The translations under genes were made by a program, and so were the position numbers. A stretch of 42,073 nt of DNA from JALQTD01 sp965656785. GTDB taxonomy: Bacteria; Bacteroidota; Bacteroidia; Flavobacteriales_D; Sanyastnellaceae. Under the pieces are notes generated by a model. That model saw nothing but the letters and a program-made list of their open reading frames with translations. It was not told the DNA's origin and made no database searches. This document shows positions 17,864 to 26,334 of this stretch, in pieces. Where the stretch lies: contig CBFHLY010000025.1 of assembly GCA_965656785.1 (NCBI GenBank), positions 1 to 42,073 on the forward strand. The letters run 5' to 3'. Position 1 is the stretch's first letter, and every line of letters starts with the position of its first letter.

Positions 17864-18604
17864 ATGAAACGCGTCGAACTCTGCTTCTCCCCCGCCGAAT
17901 TTCACCTCTACGAAAAGGACTTTGAACTCGTCGTCGTCATCGACGTGCTGCGCGCCACCTCGGCGATGTGCACGGCGCTCGACAACGGCGTGGAACGCAT
18001 TCGACCCGTCGCGACCGTTGAAGAAGCGCGGGAATGGCAGGCGAAGGGATACGTGGCTGCGGCGGAGCGGAACGGAGAGGTGGTGGAAGGGTTCGATTTG
18101 GGCAACAGCCCCATGGCTTACCTCGAGCGCGCGGAAGAGCTGGAAGGCCAAACCGTGGTCATCACCACCACCAACGGCACCAAAGCCATCGACATCGCCC
18201 GCCATAAAAAAACAGTGGTCATCGGCGCGCTGAACAACCTCGACGCCTTGAGCAATTGGCTCATCGAGCGCCACGAAAACGTCCTCATCCTCGGCTCCGG
18301 CTGGAAGGACAAATTCAACCTCGAAGACACCATCTGCGGCGGCGCCATAGCGGACGCCCTCATCGAATCCGGCCGATTCCGCGCCGACGAGGACAGCACC
18401 GTAGCCGGCAAGTTCATCTACCGGTCCGCCCGCGACAACATGTTCGCCTTTTTGAAAGCGTCGTCCCACCGACGCCGTCTCCGCCGCCTCAATTTGAACG
18501 CGGACGTGAAGTACTGCCTTACGCCCAACAACTTAACGACGATTCCCATCCTTCAGGACGGATTCTTGGTTAAGTTGCCGGTGCATGAGGCGACTTCAGC
18601 ATAA
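17864..18604 (+). CDS. comB: 2-phosphosulfolactate phosphatase family protein (ComB)
   Basis: The 246-residue protein matches the ComB family, first defined in coenzyme M synthesis, where it dephosphorylates 2-phosphosulfolactate. Conserved stretches include VVVIDVLRATSAMCTAL, NSPMAYL, TTTNGTKAI, VIGALNNLDALS and LGSGWKDKFNLEDTICGGAIA. A flavobacterium is not expected to make coenzyme M, so the substrate may be sulfolactate-like or something else. It lies 18 bases after gcvT and overlaps the next gene by 20 bases, so the region is an operon. Family assignment is firm; the physiological reaction is inferred. Confidence 0.87.
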   Translation: MKRVELCFSPAEFHLYEKDFELVVVIDVLRATSAMCTALDNGVERIRPVATVEEAREWQAKGYVAAAERNGEVVEGFDLGNSPMAYLERAEELEGQTVVITTTNGTKAIDIARHKKTVVIGALNNLDALSNWLIERHENVLILGSGWKDKFNLEDTICGGAIADALIESGRFRADEDSTVAGKFIYRSARDNMFAFLKASSHRRRLRRLNLNADVKYCLTPNNLTTIPILQDGFLVKLPVHEATSA

Positions 18605-19511
18605 CCTGTACTTGGCGCTCGCGGTCGTTGGACTGTCGAGCTGGGGCTTTCCTGCCCACAAATGGGTCAACGCGACGGCCATTCACGGACTGCCACCTGA
18701 ACTGCACGGTTGGTTCAAGCGCCACCACGGGTGGCTGACGGAGCATGCCGTGGATGCGGATCGGCGGAAGCACACCATAAAGGGCGAATCGGAACGGCAT
18801 TACATCGACCTCGACCGCTACCACGCCGATGCCGACACGCTGGCCGCGTGGTTTCCGATGACGTGGGGCGCCGCGTGCGAACGCTGGGGCGAGGAAACCG
18901 TGCAATCCAACGGCATCGCGCCGTGGAATGCGCAATGGGCGTATCGGCGGTTGCAGGAGGCCTTTGTGGCGCGGGATGAGGAGCGGATTTTGCGGGCGGC
19001 AGCGGATTTGGGCCACTACGTGGGCGACCTGCATGTGCCGTTGCACACCACCGAGAACTACGATGGGCAGTTGACCGGCCAAAAGGGCATTCACGGCTTG
19101 TGGGAAGGCCAACTCCCCGAGCAATTCCGCTCCACCTACCTCCTCGCCCCAAAAACCGCCCGCTACCTTCCCGACGTGGCCTCGGCGGTTTGGGACGTGG
19201 TCTTCGCGAGCCATGCGGCCGTGGATTCGGTGCTCCGCTTTGAACGCGAAGTGACGGAACGCGTGGGCGAGGCGGCCAAATTCGGGTACGTTGAGCGTGG
19301 CCGGGTCCTGGATCGGCGCTACGCTCCCGCGTTTTGCGAAGCCTACCACGGCGCCTTGGAGGGAATGGTGGAACGGCGCCTTCGGGCTTCAATTCAGCTC
19401 ACGGCGGACTTGTGGTACAGCGCTTGGCTGGAGGCCGGAGCGCCCGAATTGCCCGCTCCATCGGAAGCCGAAAGGTGGTGGAAGCGACTGCTGAACTGGA
19501 CGACGGGATGA
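18585..19511 (+). CDS. Zinc-dependent phospholipase C / S1-P1 nuclease-like protein
   Basis: The 308-residue protein is probably exported: the N-terminus is hydrophobic (LYLALAVVGLSSWGFPAHKW). The start GFPAHKWVN supplies the N-terminal Trp/His pair and the block AADLGHYVGDLHVPLHTTENYDG matches the H-x-x-x-D-x-H zinc site of the S1/P1 nuclease and zinc phospholipase C superfamily. Further His and Asp residues occur in HAVDAD and HYIDLDRY. Substrate (lipid or nucleic acid) cannot be told from sequence. The ATG lies inside the end of comB (20-base overlap), and the next gene starts in its stop codon. Confidence 0.75.
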   Translation: MRRLQHNLYLALAVVGLSSWGFPAHKWVNATAIHGLPPELHGWFKRHHGWLTEHAVDADRRKHTIKGESERHYIDLDRYHADADTLAAWFPMTWGAACERWGEETVQSNGIAPWNAQWAYRRLQEAFVARDEERILRAAADLGHYVGDLHVPLHTTENYDGQLTGQKGIHGLWEGQLPEQFRSTYLLAPKTARYLPDVASAVWDVVFASHAAVDSVLRFEREVTERVGEAAKFGYVERGRVLDRRYAPAFCEAYHGALEGMVERRLRASIQLTADLWYSAWLEAGAPELPAPSEAERWWKRLLNWTTG

Positions 19512-20632
19512 AGGAACTGGTGGCATTCGATGCGCTGCACGCGGGGTCGCATGCTGCGTGGAGTCGGGGGCTCGCGGAAGCAGTGGGCCAACACGGGTGG
19601 AATGTGCGGCTGGTCGCCTTGCCGGGACGCCATTGGAAGTGGCGGATGCAAGGGGCCGCGTGGTGGTTCGCTGAGCACGTAATGCGCGAAGGATGGGCGG
19701 CCCCGGATGCGCTGCTGCTCACGGACATGGTGGATGTGGCGCGGTTGCGGGGGGCCTTGCCTGCGTCATGGAGGGCGGTACCGATTGGGGTTTACTTCCA
19801 CGAAAACCAACTGACGTTCCCGTGGAAGGTCGATGAGCGAGCGCATCAGCAAACCGGCTACGCGTTCATCAACGTGTTGTCAGCTTGGGCGGCCGATGCC
19901 GTGTGGTTCAATTCCGCGCACCACCGCGACGCCTTCCTTGGCGCCCTGCCCGAGTGGCTGCAGCGCATGCCCGATGCCGTTCCTCCGGGTGCGGTGGAAC
20001 GAATTGCAGAACGCGCGGTGGTGATTCCGCCCGGTTTGGACCTCCCGGTCGTCCCCGAACGCGCTTTGCAACGGCCGCTGAACACCCCGCCCATCCTGGT
20101 GTGGAATCACCGATGGGCCTACGACAAGCAGCCCGAGTTTTTCATCCAAACCCTGGACCGCTTGCGCCAGCGCCAAATCCCGTTCCTCCTCGACCTCATG
20201 GGCACCGGTGATCGCGCGGCCGACGGACCGCTGCAAGCGCTGGTGCGATCCGGAAACTGTTCGGTTCTGAATGCCGAACCCGCACAGAATCGCGCAGCAT
20301 ACTGGGAACGACTGATGCAAGCGGACATCTTGATTCACAACCCATTGCAAGAGTATTTCGGCATCAGCGTTGTGGAGGCCTTGCACGCGGGCGTCTTGCC
20401 GCTTCTGCCCGACCGCCATGCGTACCCCGAGTACGCTGTTGACTTCCAATCCGTCCGAACCCCAGAACAAGCCGCCGGCGCGATGAGTGCATTGGTCAAC
20501 GCACCCCACGAGGCGGTGGCCCAATGGCGCGTCCAAGCCCACCGGGCAGCGGCTCAATTCCAATGGATGCGAATGGGGCCGATCTGCGCCGAAGCATTGG
20601 ACGCGTTGATTAAAGGCCCAACGCCTCGATGA
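19508..20632 (+). CDS. DUF3524 glycosyltransferase, tRNA-queuosine alpha-mannosyltransferase-like
   Basis: The 374-residue protein begins VAFDALHAGSHAAWSRGL, the N-terminal DUF3524 signature. It continues with LPGRHWKWRMQGAAWWFAE, YFHENQLTFPW and FNVLSAWAADAVWFNSAHH-type stretches. The C-terminal half is a GT-B glycosyltransferase domain with NHRWAYDKQPE and EYFGISVVEALHAGVLPLLP. The family includes the vertebrate queuosine tRNA mannosyltransferase (GTDC1/QTMAN), so a bacterial role in glycosylating queuosine at tRNA position 34 is plausible but unproven. It starts in the stop codon of the preceding gene (ATGA) and overlaps the convergent thioesterase by 23 bases. Confidence 0.82.
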   Translation: MKELVAFDALHAGSHAAWSRGLAEAVGQHGWNVRLVALPGRHWKWRMQGAAWWFAEHVMREGWAAPDALLLTDMVDVARLRGALPASWRAVPIGVYFHENQLTFPWKVDERAHQQTGYAFINVLSAWAADAVWFNSAHHRDAFLGALPEWLQRMPDAVPPGAVERIAERAVVIPPGLDLPVVPERALQRPLNTPPILVWNHRWAYDKQPEFFIQTLDRLRQRQIPFLLDLMGTGDRAADGPLQALVRSGNCSVLNAEPAQNRAAYWERLMQADILIHNPLQEYFGISVVEALHAGVLPLLPDRHAYPEYAVDFQSVRTPEQAAGAMSALVNAPHEAVAQWRVQAHRAAAQFQWMRMGPICAEALDALIKGPTPR

Positions 20633-21005
20633 GCCCGATTGGCGCTCGACGTGGTCTCCCCGTTCCGCCATCCACGAACACCAAATCCGTGGATGCCGTC
20701 ACCGCCAATTCACCGGTCTCTTTGAAAATGCGGTAGCTGAACCGAATGCGCGCGGTGGGGCGATCCAACACCCGCGTTTCAATCCGAATGAGCTCGTCGT
20801 ATTCCACCGGAAGGACGAAATCCAATTCGATGGACTTCACCGGCAAAAGAATGCCCGAGTTTTCGAGCTCTTTGTAGGGCCAACCGGCAGCCCTCAAGCA
20901 TTCAACGCGAGCGACCTCCAAATACGTCACGAACGATCCGTGATAAACCCGTTGCATGCGGTCCGTTTCCGCATAACGGACTCGAATTTCGGTGATATGA
21001 ACCAT
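20610..21005 (-). CDS. Acyl-CoA thioesterase, 4HBT (hotdog) family
   Basis: The 131-residue hotdog-fold protein carries the YbgC/4-hydroxybenzoyl-CoA thioesterase pattern: IRVRYAETDRMQRVYHGSF, where Asp and the following HG are active-site features, then YLEVARVECLR and FVLPVEYDELIRIETRV. It hydrolyses acyl-CoA thioesters in the cytosol; the natural substrate is unknown. The ATG at 21005 begins the family match; a longer frame upstream lacks similarity. Its 3' end overlaps the convergent glycosyltransferase gene. Confidence 0.88.
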   Translation of the reverse strand: MVHITEIRVRYAETDRMQRVYHGSFVTYLEVARVECLRAAGWPYKELENSGILLPVKSIELDFVLPVEYDELIRIETRVLDRPTARIRFSYRIFKETGELAVTASTDLVFVDGGTGRPRRAPIGLIEALGL

Positions 21006-21340
21006 GGGAATGTGTAAAACCTTGGGATGAATATAATGCCGTGTCAAAAACACACGAATGAGAAAAAATGAACCCGCTATTTGGTCTGCGTTCACGTATT
21101 CAGGAGGTTAACTCCACACAATTTCGACCAACTGCATGATTATACAGCTAAACACTCAATCCCCGCATACATCAAGGGGTTCAGCGTTTTGATACAAGTC
21201 TGAAAAAGTCAAAAGTCAAGGGCTGTTGGGTTTTTTTTTTCAAGAGTTTATCAGAACCTTGCACCTCCCTTTAAGAGCACCTCTGAACAGGGAAAACAAG
21301 TCAAGTCAAGTCTAGTTTAAAGCCTTTTAAGCCAACCGCC
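21006..21340. other. AT-rich intergenic region upstream of dnaA (possible origin-proximal or regulatory region)
   Basis: This gene-free 335 bases is clearly AT-richer than the flanking genes. It holds repeated AGTCAA-type words (21207-21220 and 21296-21312) and a T9 run (21232-21240). It carries the leaders of dnaA (plus) and the thioesterase (minus). No consensus DnaA box (TTATCCACA-like) could be read, so an origin here is not supported beyond position and composition. Confidence 0.4.
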
Positions 21341-22789
21341 ATGAGCCTAAGCCATTTGCACGTCTGGGAGAACTGTCTCGCTGTCATCAAAGACAACATC
21401 AGCGCTCAGGCGTTCAAAACGTGGTTCGCTCCGATCAAGCCCATCAAGTTGGAAAGCGACGTCCTCACCATCCAAGTCCCTTCGCAATTTTTTTACGAGT
21501 GGCTGGAGGAGCATTACGTTCACCTCCTGAAGCGCATCATTCGGAAAGAACTCGGTGCGGATGCCCAGCTCGAATACTCCATCATCATGGAGAATGCCCC
21601 AGCTGGACACAACGGAATGGCCGCTTCCAGCCCGTACACGGTGAAGATGCCTGCGAGCAATCGACAGTCCACGCGTAACCCCAACGTCTCCATGCCCATT
21701 CCGGCCGTGGAAACGCAAATCAAGAATCCGTTCGTGATTCCCGGATTGCGCAAGTTGAACATCGAATCCAACCTCATTCCCAACCTCAACTTCGACAACC
21801 TCATTGAAGGCGAGTGCAACCGCTTGGCCCGTTCCGCAGGACTTGCGGTGGCCAACAAGCCCGGGGGCACGGCGTTCAACCCGTTGTTGATCTACGGTGG
21901 TACGGGGTTGGGCAAAACGCATTTGGCCCACGCCATCGGACTGGAAATCAAGGAACGCAATCCCGAGAGCACGGTGCTTTACGTGGGGTCTGAAAAGTTC
22001 ACCCACCAGTTCATCGACGCGGTTCGGAACAACTCGGTGAACGACTTCAGTCACTTCTATCAAATGATCGACGTCCTGATCATCGATGACGTGCAATTCT
22101 TCAGCGGAAAGGAAAAGACCCAGGACGTGTTCTTCCACATTTTCAACCACTTGCACCAAACCGGCAAGCAGATCATCCTCACTTCCGACAAGCCGCCCGT
22201 GGAGATGCAAGGCATGGAGCAGCGGTTGTTGAGCCGCTTCAAGTGGGGCCTGAGCGCCGACTTGCAAGTGCCGTCGTTGGAGACGCGGATGGCCATCCTC
22301 GAAAAGATGATGTATGCCAACGGCATCGAACTGCCGCGGGAAGTGGTGGAGTATTTGGCTTACAGCATCACCACCAACATCCGGGAACTTCAAGGTGCGC
22401 TCATCTCGCTGATTGCCCACAGCAGCTTCAACAAGAAGGCCATCACGCTGGAGCTCGCGAAGCAGATGATTGACAAATTCGTCAAAAACACCGCCCGCGA
22501 AGTCAGCATCGACTACATCCAAAAGGTGGTGTGCGATTACTTCGACCTGCCCATCGAATTGCTGAAGTCGAAAACGCGGAAGCGCGAAATCGTCCAAGCG
22601 CGTCAAATCGCCATGTACTTCTCGAAGAAGATGACGAAGAGCTCTTTGGCGAACATCGGCCTGCACTGCGGAGGAAAGGACCACGCGACGGTGCTGCACG
22701 CCTGCCGCACGGTGAACAACTTGCAAGAGACGGACAAGCACTTCCGAAAGTACTTGGACGATTTGGAGAAAAAACTGGCCATCCATTGA
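21341..22789 (+). CDS. dnaA: Chromosomal replication initiator protein DnaA
   Basis: The 482-residue AAA+ protein melts the replication origin. Domain I starts HVWENCLAVIKDNISAQAFKTWF. Domain III has Walker A GGTGLGKTHL (about residue 185), Walker B VLIIDDVQFF (about 246) and the arginine-finger region LLSRFKWGL. Domain IV carries the DNA-binding signature CGGKDHATVLHACRTV (about 442-457). The ATG at 21341 gives the standard N-terminus. A hairpin terminator follows the stop by a few bases, so dnaA is transcribed as a single unit; dnaN does not follow it here. Confidence 0.98.
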   Translation: MSLSHLHVWENCLAVIKDNISAQAFKTWFAPIKPIKLESDVLTIQVPSQFFYEWLEEHYVHLLKRIIRKELGADAQLEYSIIMENAPAGHNGMAASSPYTVKMPASNRQSTRNPNVSMPIPAVETQIKNPFVIPGLRKLNIESNLIPNLNFDNLIEGECNRLARSAGLAVANKPGGTAFNPLLIYGGTGLGKTHLAHAIGLEIKERNPESTVLYVGSEKFTHQFIDAVRNNSVNDFSHFYQMIDVLIIDDVQFFSGKEKTQDVFFHIFNHLHQTGKQIILTSDKPPVEMQGMEQRLLSRFKWGLSADLQVPSLETRMAILEKMMYANGIELPREVVEYLAYSITTNIRELQGALISLIAHSSFNKKAITLELAKQMIDKFVKNTAREVSIDYIQKVVCDYFDLPIELLKSKTRKREIVQARQIAMYFSKKMTKSSLANIGLHCGGKDHATVLHACRTVNNLQETDKHFRKYLDDLEKKLAIH

Positions 22790-22792
22790 TGG

Positions 22793-22822
22793 AACGGGAC
22801 CTCGCAAGGGGTCCCGTTTTTT
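22793..22822 (+). terminator. Rho-independent terminator of dnaA
   Basis: ACGGGACC (22794-22801) pairs with GGTCCCGT (22810-22817), loop of eight, followed by a T6 run (22817-22822). It starts a few bases after the dnaA stop. Confidence 0.88.
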
Positions 22823-22837
22823 GAACACAGGAAACGC

Positions 22838-23302
22838 ATGAAACGGGCTTTGGTGGTTTGTTTGGGAAACATTTGCCGGTCGCCGATTGGGGAAGGTCTG
22901 TTGCGCCATCACGCGGCGGTTCAGGGGGTGCGGTTGCAGGTGGCATCGGCGGGAACGAGCGGGCACCACGTGGGCGAGGCGCCCGACCGCCGTTCGGTGG
23001 AAGTCATGCGGCGACATGGGTTGGACATCAGCGGTCAGCGCTCGGCCCAGTTGACGATGAAGGACCTCGAACGTTACGATGTGGTGCTCGCCATGGACGC
23101 TGCCAACCTGAACGACATCGAAGCGCTTGCCGAGCGGTTGAAAGCGCGGGGAGGATCGCCGGCGGAAGTGGTGCGATTCGATGCGCAGGCCGACGTGCCG
23201 GACCCGTATTATGGGGGTGCGGATGGATTTGAGGCCGTCTATGCGCAGGTGGATGCTGCGGCGGAGGCGTGGGTGAACAGATGGAAACAACCAACCGATT
23301 GA
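22838..23302 (+). CDS. Low-molecular-weight protein-tyrosine phosphatase
   Basis: The 154-residue phosphatase has the P-loop CLGNICRSP (nucleophile C8, C-x5-R-S) at the extreme N-terminus and the general-acid motif DPYYGG near residue 124, the standard layout of LMW-PTPs. These enzymes dephosphorylate protein tyrosines, often on exopolysaccharide kinases, but no polysaccharide genes are near. It starts 15 bases after the dnaA terminator, and its stop lies two bases before the next gene. Confidence 0.93.
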   Translation: MKRALVVCLGNICRSPIGEGLLRHHAAVQGVRLQVASAGTSGHHVGEAPDRRSVEVMRRHGLDISGQRSAQLTMKDLERYDVVLAMDAANLNDIEALAERLKARGGSPAEVVRFDAQADVPDPYYGGADGFEAVYAQVDAAAEAWVNRWKQPTD

Positions 23303-23304
23303 AC

Positions 23305-24021
23305 ATGCCCCCTACCCTGCACCTGATTCCGAACACGTTGGGGTCCCGAACTCCGCACCTAGACCTGCCTGCTTCAGCACTTGAAGCGTTGCACGCGTGC
23401 AACCGATTCATTGTCGAAAGCCAAGGCAGTTGGGGGCGGTTGATGAACGACGTGGACGGAGAGCGATCCATCCGGGAGCTCGAACACTTCCTATTGAATG
23501 AGCACACCGATGAGCAAGACTTGCTGGAATTGACGCGCTGGTTTCGGGGGACGGAAGACATCGGATTGGTCAGCGATGCGGGGTGTCCCGGGGTGGCGGA
23601 TCCCGGGGCGCAGGCTGTGCGGATAGCTCACGCTTGCGGTTGGCGGGTTCGGCCGCACATCGGACCTTCTTCGATCTTGCTGGCCTTGATGGCCAGTGGA
23701 ATGAACGGTCAAGCCTTCGCCTTCAAGGGATACCTGCCTCGGGCAGGAAAGCACCGCGATCAGCGGTGGAAGGAAATGCGTGAAGGCCTTCAGCGCCGGA
23801 GGGAGACGCAAATCTTCATGGAACCGCCCTATCGGAACGATGCCACGTTTCGGGAATGTTTGGACCGGCTGCCTCCGGATCAGCAGCTGTGCGTGGCGGT
23901 GGAATTGACGCTGGAAACCGAATGGATTCGGTCGATGGCGATTGAGGACTGGCGGGAGGAGGTGAAGCGGAATGGGACGCCGTCGTTGAACAAGCGACCG
24001 TGCCTCTTCCTCATCGGCTGA
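23305..24021 (+). CDS. SAM-dependent methyltransferase, RsmI/tetrapyrrole methylase-like
   Basis: The 238-residue protein belongs to the tetrapyrrole-methylase fold, nearest to RsmI, which 2'-O-methylates C1402 of 16S rRNA. It begins LHLIPNTLGSRTP and has GLVSDAGCPGVADPGAQ, the hallmark SDAG-P-G-x-DPG box, followed by GPSSILLALMASGMNGQAF and FMEPPYRNDATF. It differs from classic RsmI in the N-terminal motif and in having a longer insert near residues 30-75, so it may be the Bacteroidota RsmI-like paralog with a different rRNA target. The ATG at 23305 was preferred; ATG 23281 would overlap the phosphatase gene. The 3' end overlaps the convergent lipoprotein gene by 11 bases. Confidence 0.8.
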   Translation: MPPTLHLIPNTLGSRTPHLDLPASALEALHACNRFIVESQGSWGRLMNDVDGERSIRELEHFLLNEHTDEQDLLELTRWFRGTEDIGLVSDAGCPGVADPGAQAVRIAHACGWRVRPHIGPSSILLALMASGMNGQAFAFKGYLPRAGKHRDQRWKEMREGLQRRRETQIFMEPPYRNDATFRECLDRLPPDQQLCVAVELTLETEWIRSMAIEDWREEVKRNGTPSLNKRPCLFLIG

Positions 24022-24736
24022 TGCGCGCTTTGAAGAACACGGGCGTGTGAGCTGGCAAACCGAGTGCGGGAATGCCTTGAACTCCAAAAGCCTCCTTGCA
24101 TGGGCACACCAATTCCCATTCAGCGGGGGCTCCCCAGCGTTCGATGGCTCGCCAAAAAACGGGCAACACCTGGTCCTCATCGCCCCACCGAAACGCCATC
24201 TCGAACTCCCTGCCTAACCCCGAAGAATGCCCGTCATCGAAGACCGGCGATTGGGACCACGCAATGGTGAGCACGTCGCTTTTCACCAACGGGATAGAAC
24301 GCAGCGAATCCACGCGCAAGCCCCAGCAGCCACTTCCAAGCGACAAACGAACCCCATCCGCTCCGTAAACGGCCGCAAGCCAGAGGGAATCGCTGAACGC
24401 GCCGCGTTGGACGGAACGCTGAACCGGGCCCATCCAATCTTCCTGGGTCCACACCTTCAGCACGTCGAAGCCTTGCCATTCCTCACCGATTTGGGCATCG
24501 CCTGCATCGCCAGCACGGAGCGCATGCTTCCGGCTCAGCCCGGCCCAAGGAGCTTCCCAAAGGCACACCGTGTCGCGCCGTACATCCGTTTGCACCACTG
24601 CGGCTACCGCCCCATCCAACGTGGGGCCCAGTGGATCTCCCAACCGAATGAACTGCACCTCAGGCCGCCGCTGCGGAACTTCCGTGCACGCGACTCCGAA
24701 CAGGACCAAAGCAGCGATCAGGGCTCGGCGTGCCAT
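24011..24736 (-). CDS. Predicted lipoprotein, function unknown
   Basis: The 241-residue protein has an N-terminal lipoprotein signal (RALIAALVLFGVAC, lipobox Cys at residue 17) and is probably anchored in the envelope. The mature part is rich in Trp and acidic residues (for example WTQEDWMGPVQRSVQRGAF and FRWGDEDQVLPVFW), with cysteines near SGCWGL and CPCKE. No family recognised. The ATG at 24736 lies inside the 3' end of the FKBP-like gene (19-base overlap), so it is the last gene of the nrnA-FKBP-lipoprotein operon. Confidence 0.7.
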   Translation of the reverse strand: MARRALIAALVLFGVACTEVPQRRPEVQFIRLGDPLGPTLDGAVAAVVQTDVRRDTVCLWEAPWAGLSRKHALRAGDAGDAQIGEEWQGFDVLKVWTQEDWMGPVQRSVQRGAFSDSLWLAAVYGADGVRLSLGSGCWGLRVDSLRSIPLVKSDVLTIAWSQSPVFDDGHSSGLGREFEMAFRWGDEDQVLPVFWRAIERWGAPAEWELVCPCKEAFGVQGIPALGLPAHTPVFFKARISR

Positions 24737-25236
24737 CGGTAATTCAAGTGAATGATGGCGTCGGGCGGGACCAGGTTTTGGTAACCCGTCAGCCCCCAAG
24801 CCATGTGCGCAGGCAACCACGCTTCCACCGAATCCCCCACCGACGTGCGCCCGGCCAAATCGTGGAACCCCGTCGGCACATCCGTCGCCTGCCACTTGAA
24901 CGCCAACGGCCGCTCGAAGCAAACTGAGTCGTTCGACAGCGCCACGCGCACCTGCCAGGCCACCCACTCCCCGCGCCTCAACGTGTCCCCCGCACCGAGC
25001 GCGTCTTCAATGAACCGATACCGCACCCCGCCCGGAGCGTCCAGCCACTGCCCGCTCGCCGTCACCGTGTCGATGAAGGCTTGCTGCCGGGCCACCCGAT
25101 TCCGGTTGAACGCTTCGAGGTCCACCTTCGCCGGAGCCGCTGGCTGGGGATTCGACCAACGCAACGCGCCGAATAAGCTGAGGGCCAACGCCGCCAAGGC
25201 GACCGCCACCACCCAGAAAACCACGCGCCGACGCAT
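24718..25236 (-). CDS. FKBP-type peptidyl-prolyl isomerase-like membrane protein, possibly GldI-related
   Basis: The 172-residue protein has an N-terminal membrane anchor (VVFWVVAVALAALALSLFGAL) and an exported domain resembling FKBP. Recognisable parts are GVRYRFIEDALGAGDTLRRGEW at the start and VEAWLPAHMAWGLTGYQNLVPPDAIIHLNYR at the end, where the Trp-Gly/Tyr and V-P-P-D-A-I-I-H pattern mirrors FKBP VPPNA-L-F. Several canonical active-site aromatics are hard to place, so activity is uncertain. In gliding flavobacteria, GldI is an FKBP-like lipoprotein; no lipobox Cys is visible here. It lies two bases downstream of nrnA. Confidence 0.65.
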   Translation of the reverse strand: MRRRVVFWVVAVALAALALSLFGALRWSNPQPAAPAKVDLEAFNRNRVARQQAFIDTVTASGQWLDAPGGVRYRFIEDALGAGDTLRRGEWVAWQVRVALSNDSVCFERPLAFKWQATDVPTGFHDLAGRTSVGDSVEAWLPAHMAWGLTGYQNLVPPDAIIHLNYRWHAEP

Positions 25237-25238
25237 GA

Positions 25239-26297
25239 TCAGATGCTGTAATCCAACGCCGGCGCCAAACCCGGCAGCAGGTGTTCAAATTGCGCCACCA
25301 CCTCGTCCAATGTCGCCCCTTCCACCGCTCCGCCCGAGGCGTTGAAATGGCCGCCCCCGTTGAAATGGGCTGCGGCCACCTCCCGGACGCTGAACGACCC
25401 GCGGCTCCTGAGGCTCAACTTGATGCGCCCGTCGTGGGACTCGTGGATGAAGGCCGCCATGTTGACGCCTTCGATGCTGAGGGCTTGGTTTACGAGGCCT
25501 TCGGTGTCGCCCGAACGGTAGTGGAACCGCTTCAATTCCTCCTGAGACAGCGCGATGAGGGCGGCGTGGTGTTCAGGCCAAACCCGCAATTTCTCACTCA
25601 ACGCATACCCCACCAACCGCATTCGATCCACTTGGTTCGTGTCGTACACGCGGGAATGAATGACGGCGTGGTCGACGCCCCGTTCGATCAAATGGGCCGC
25701 GATGCGGTGGGTTCCTTGCGTGACCGAAGGAAAGCGGAACGAGCCGCTGTCGGTCATGATGCCCGTGTACAAGCAGGCGCCCGTCTCCGGGGAGATCTCG
25801 CCGGCTTCGCCGCGCGCCTCGATCCAGCCGTAAATCAGCTCCGCCGTGCTGCAGCGCGAGGTATCCGACCAGGTGATGGCCGCGAAGTCCTTCGGATGCT
25901 GGTGGTGGTCGATCATGATTTTCGGGGCGGGCGAGGCTTCGAGGACGGGAGCGAGCGCGCCGGTGCGGGAGAGGTCGTTGTAGTCGAGGCAGAAGATGAC
26001 GTTGGCGGCGTCCACTGCGATTTGGACTTCCTCCGCGTGCTGTTCGAACAGGAGGACGGATTCGTGGCCCGGGAGCCAGTGCAGGAACGACGGGTAATGG
26101 TCGGGCATCACGACGGTGGCGTGGATGCCCAGCTCGCTGAGGTGGTTCCACAGGGCAAGTGCAGAGCCGATGGCGTCGCCGTCGGGGCCGCGGTGGGCCG
26201 TGATGACCGGCGTGCCGGGGGCGGCAAGGAGTTCGGCGCATTGCGCCATGGACTCGGGCGTGAACACCGGCGATCCGTATTTCTGATTCGAGGTCAT
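25239..26297 (-). CDS. DHH-family phosphoesterase, oligoribonuclease/pAp phosphatase NrnA-like
   Basis: The 352-residue enzyme degrades nanoRNA and 3'-phosphoadenosine 5'-phosphate. The DHH-domain metal motifs are visible: AHRGPDGDAIGSALAL, the DYND stretch (CLDYNDLSRTG), IDHHQHP (the DHH box) and YTGIMTDSGSFRF. The C-terminal DHHA1 domain ends with HFNGGGHFNASGG. The ATG at 26297 lies four bases from a -7 promoter box and heads the operon with the FKBP-like and lipoprotein genes. It is divergent from the DUF6702 gene, 37 bases away. Confidence 0.9.
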   Translation of the reverse strand: MTSNQKYGSPVFTPESMAQCAELLAAPGTPVITAHRGPDGDAIGSALALWNHLSELGIHATVVMPDHYPSFLHWLPGHESVLLFEQHAEEVQIAVDAANVIFCLDYNDLSRTGALAPVLEASPAPKIMIDHHQHPKDFAAITWSDTSRCSTAELIYGWIEARGEAGEISPETGACLYTGIMTDSGSFRFPSVTQGTHRIAAHLIERGVDHAVIHSRVYDTNQVDRMRLVGYALSEKLRVWPEHHAALIALSQEELKRFHYRSGDTEGLVNQALSIEGVNMAAFIHESHDGRIKLSLRSRGSFSVREVAAAHFNGGGHFNASGGAVEGATLDEVVAQFEHLLPGLAPALDYSI

Positions 26298-26301
26298 GCC
26301 A

Positions 26302-26309
26302 CGAAGGTA
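26302..26309 (-). promoter_or_regulatory. -7 promoter box for nrnA
   Basis: On the minus strand TACCTTCG ends four bases before the ATG at 26297, predicting a leaderless transcript. Confidence 0.5.
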
Positions 26310-26321
26310 CAGCCGGGTGCA

Positions 26322-26329
26322 TAACTTTG
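26322..26329 (+). promoter_or_regulatory. -7 promoter box for the DUF6702 gene
   Basis: TAACTTTG is an exact TAnnTTTG match five bases before the ATG at 26335, again predicting a leaderless mRNA. The divergent nrnA box lies 12 bases to the left. Confidence 0.55.
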
Positions 26330-26334
26330 TCCCC

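Noticed and set aside
16742..18469. 575-codon open frame on the minus strand
   Set aside because: It runs opposite gcvT and comB, whose products match known families along their full lengths; the shadow is low-complexity and GC-driven.
21006..21340. oriC with DnaA boxes
   Set aside because: The region is AT-rich and adjacent to dnaA, but no TTATCCACA-like box could be read on either strand, so an origin call is not supported.
25281..26324. Long open frame on the plus strand opposite nrnA
   Set aside because: Its protein has no recognisable domains and reads as the shadow of the well-supported NrnA-like gene, which carries all DHH motifs on the other strand.
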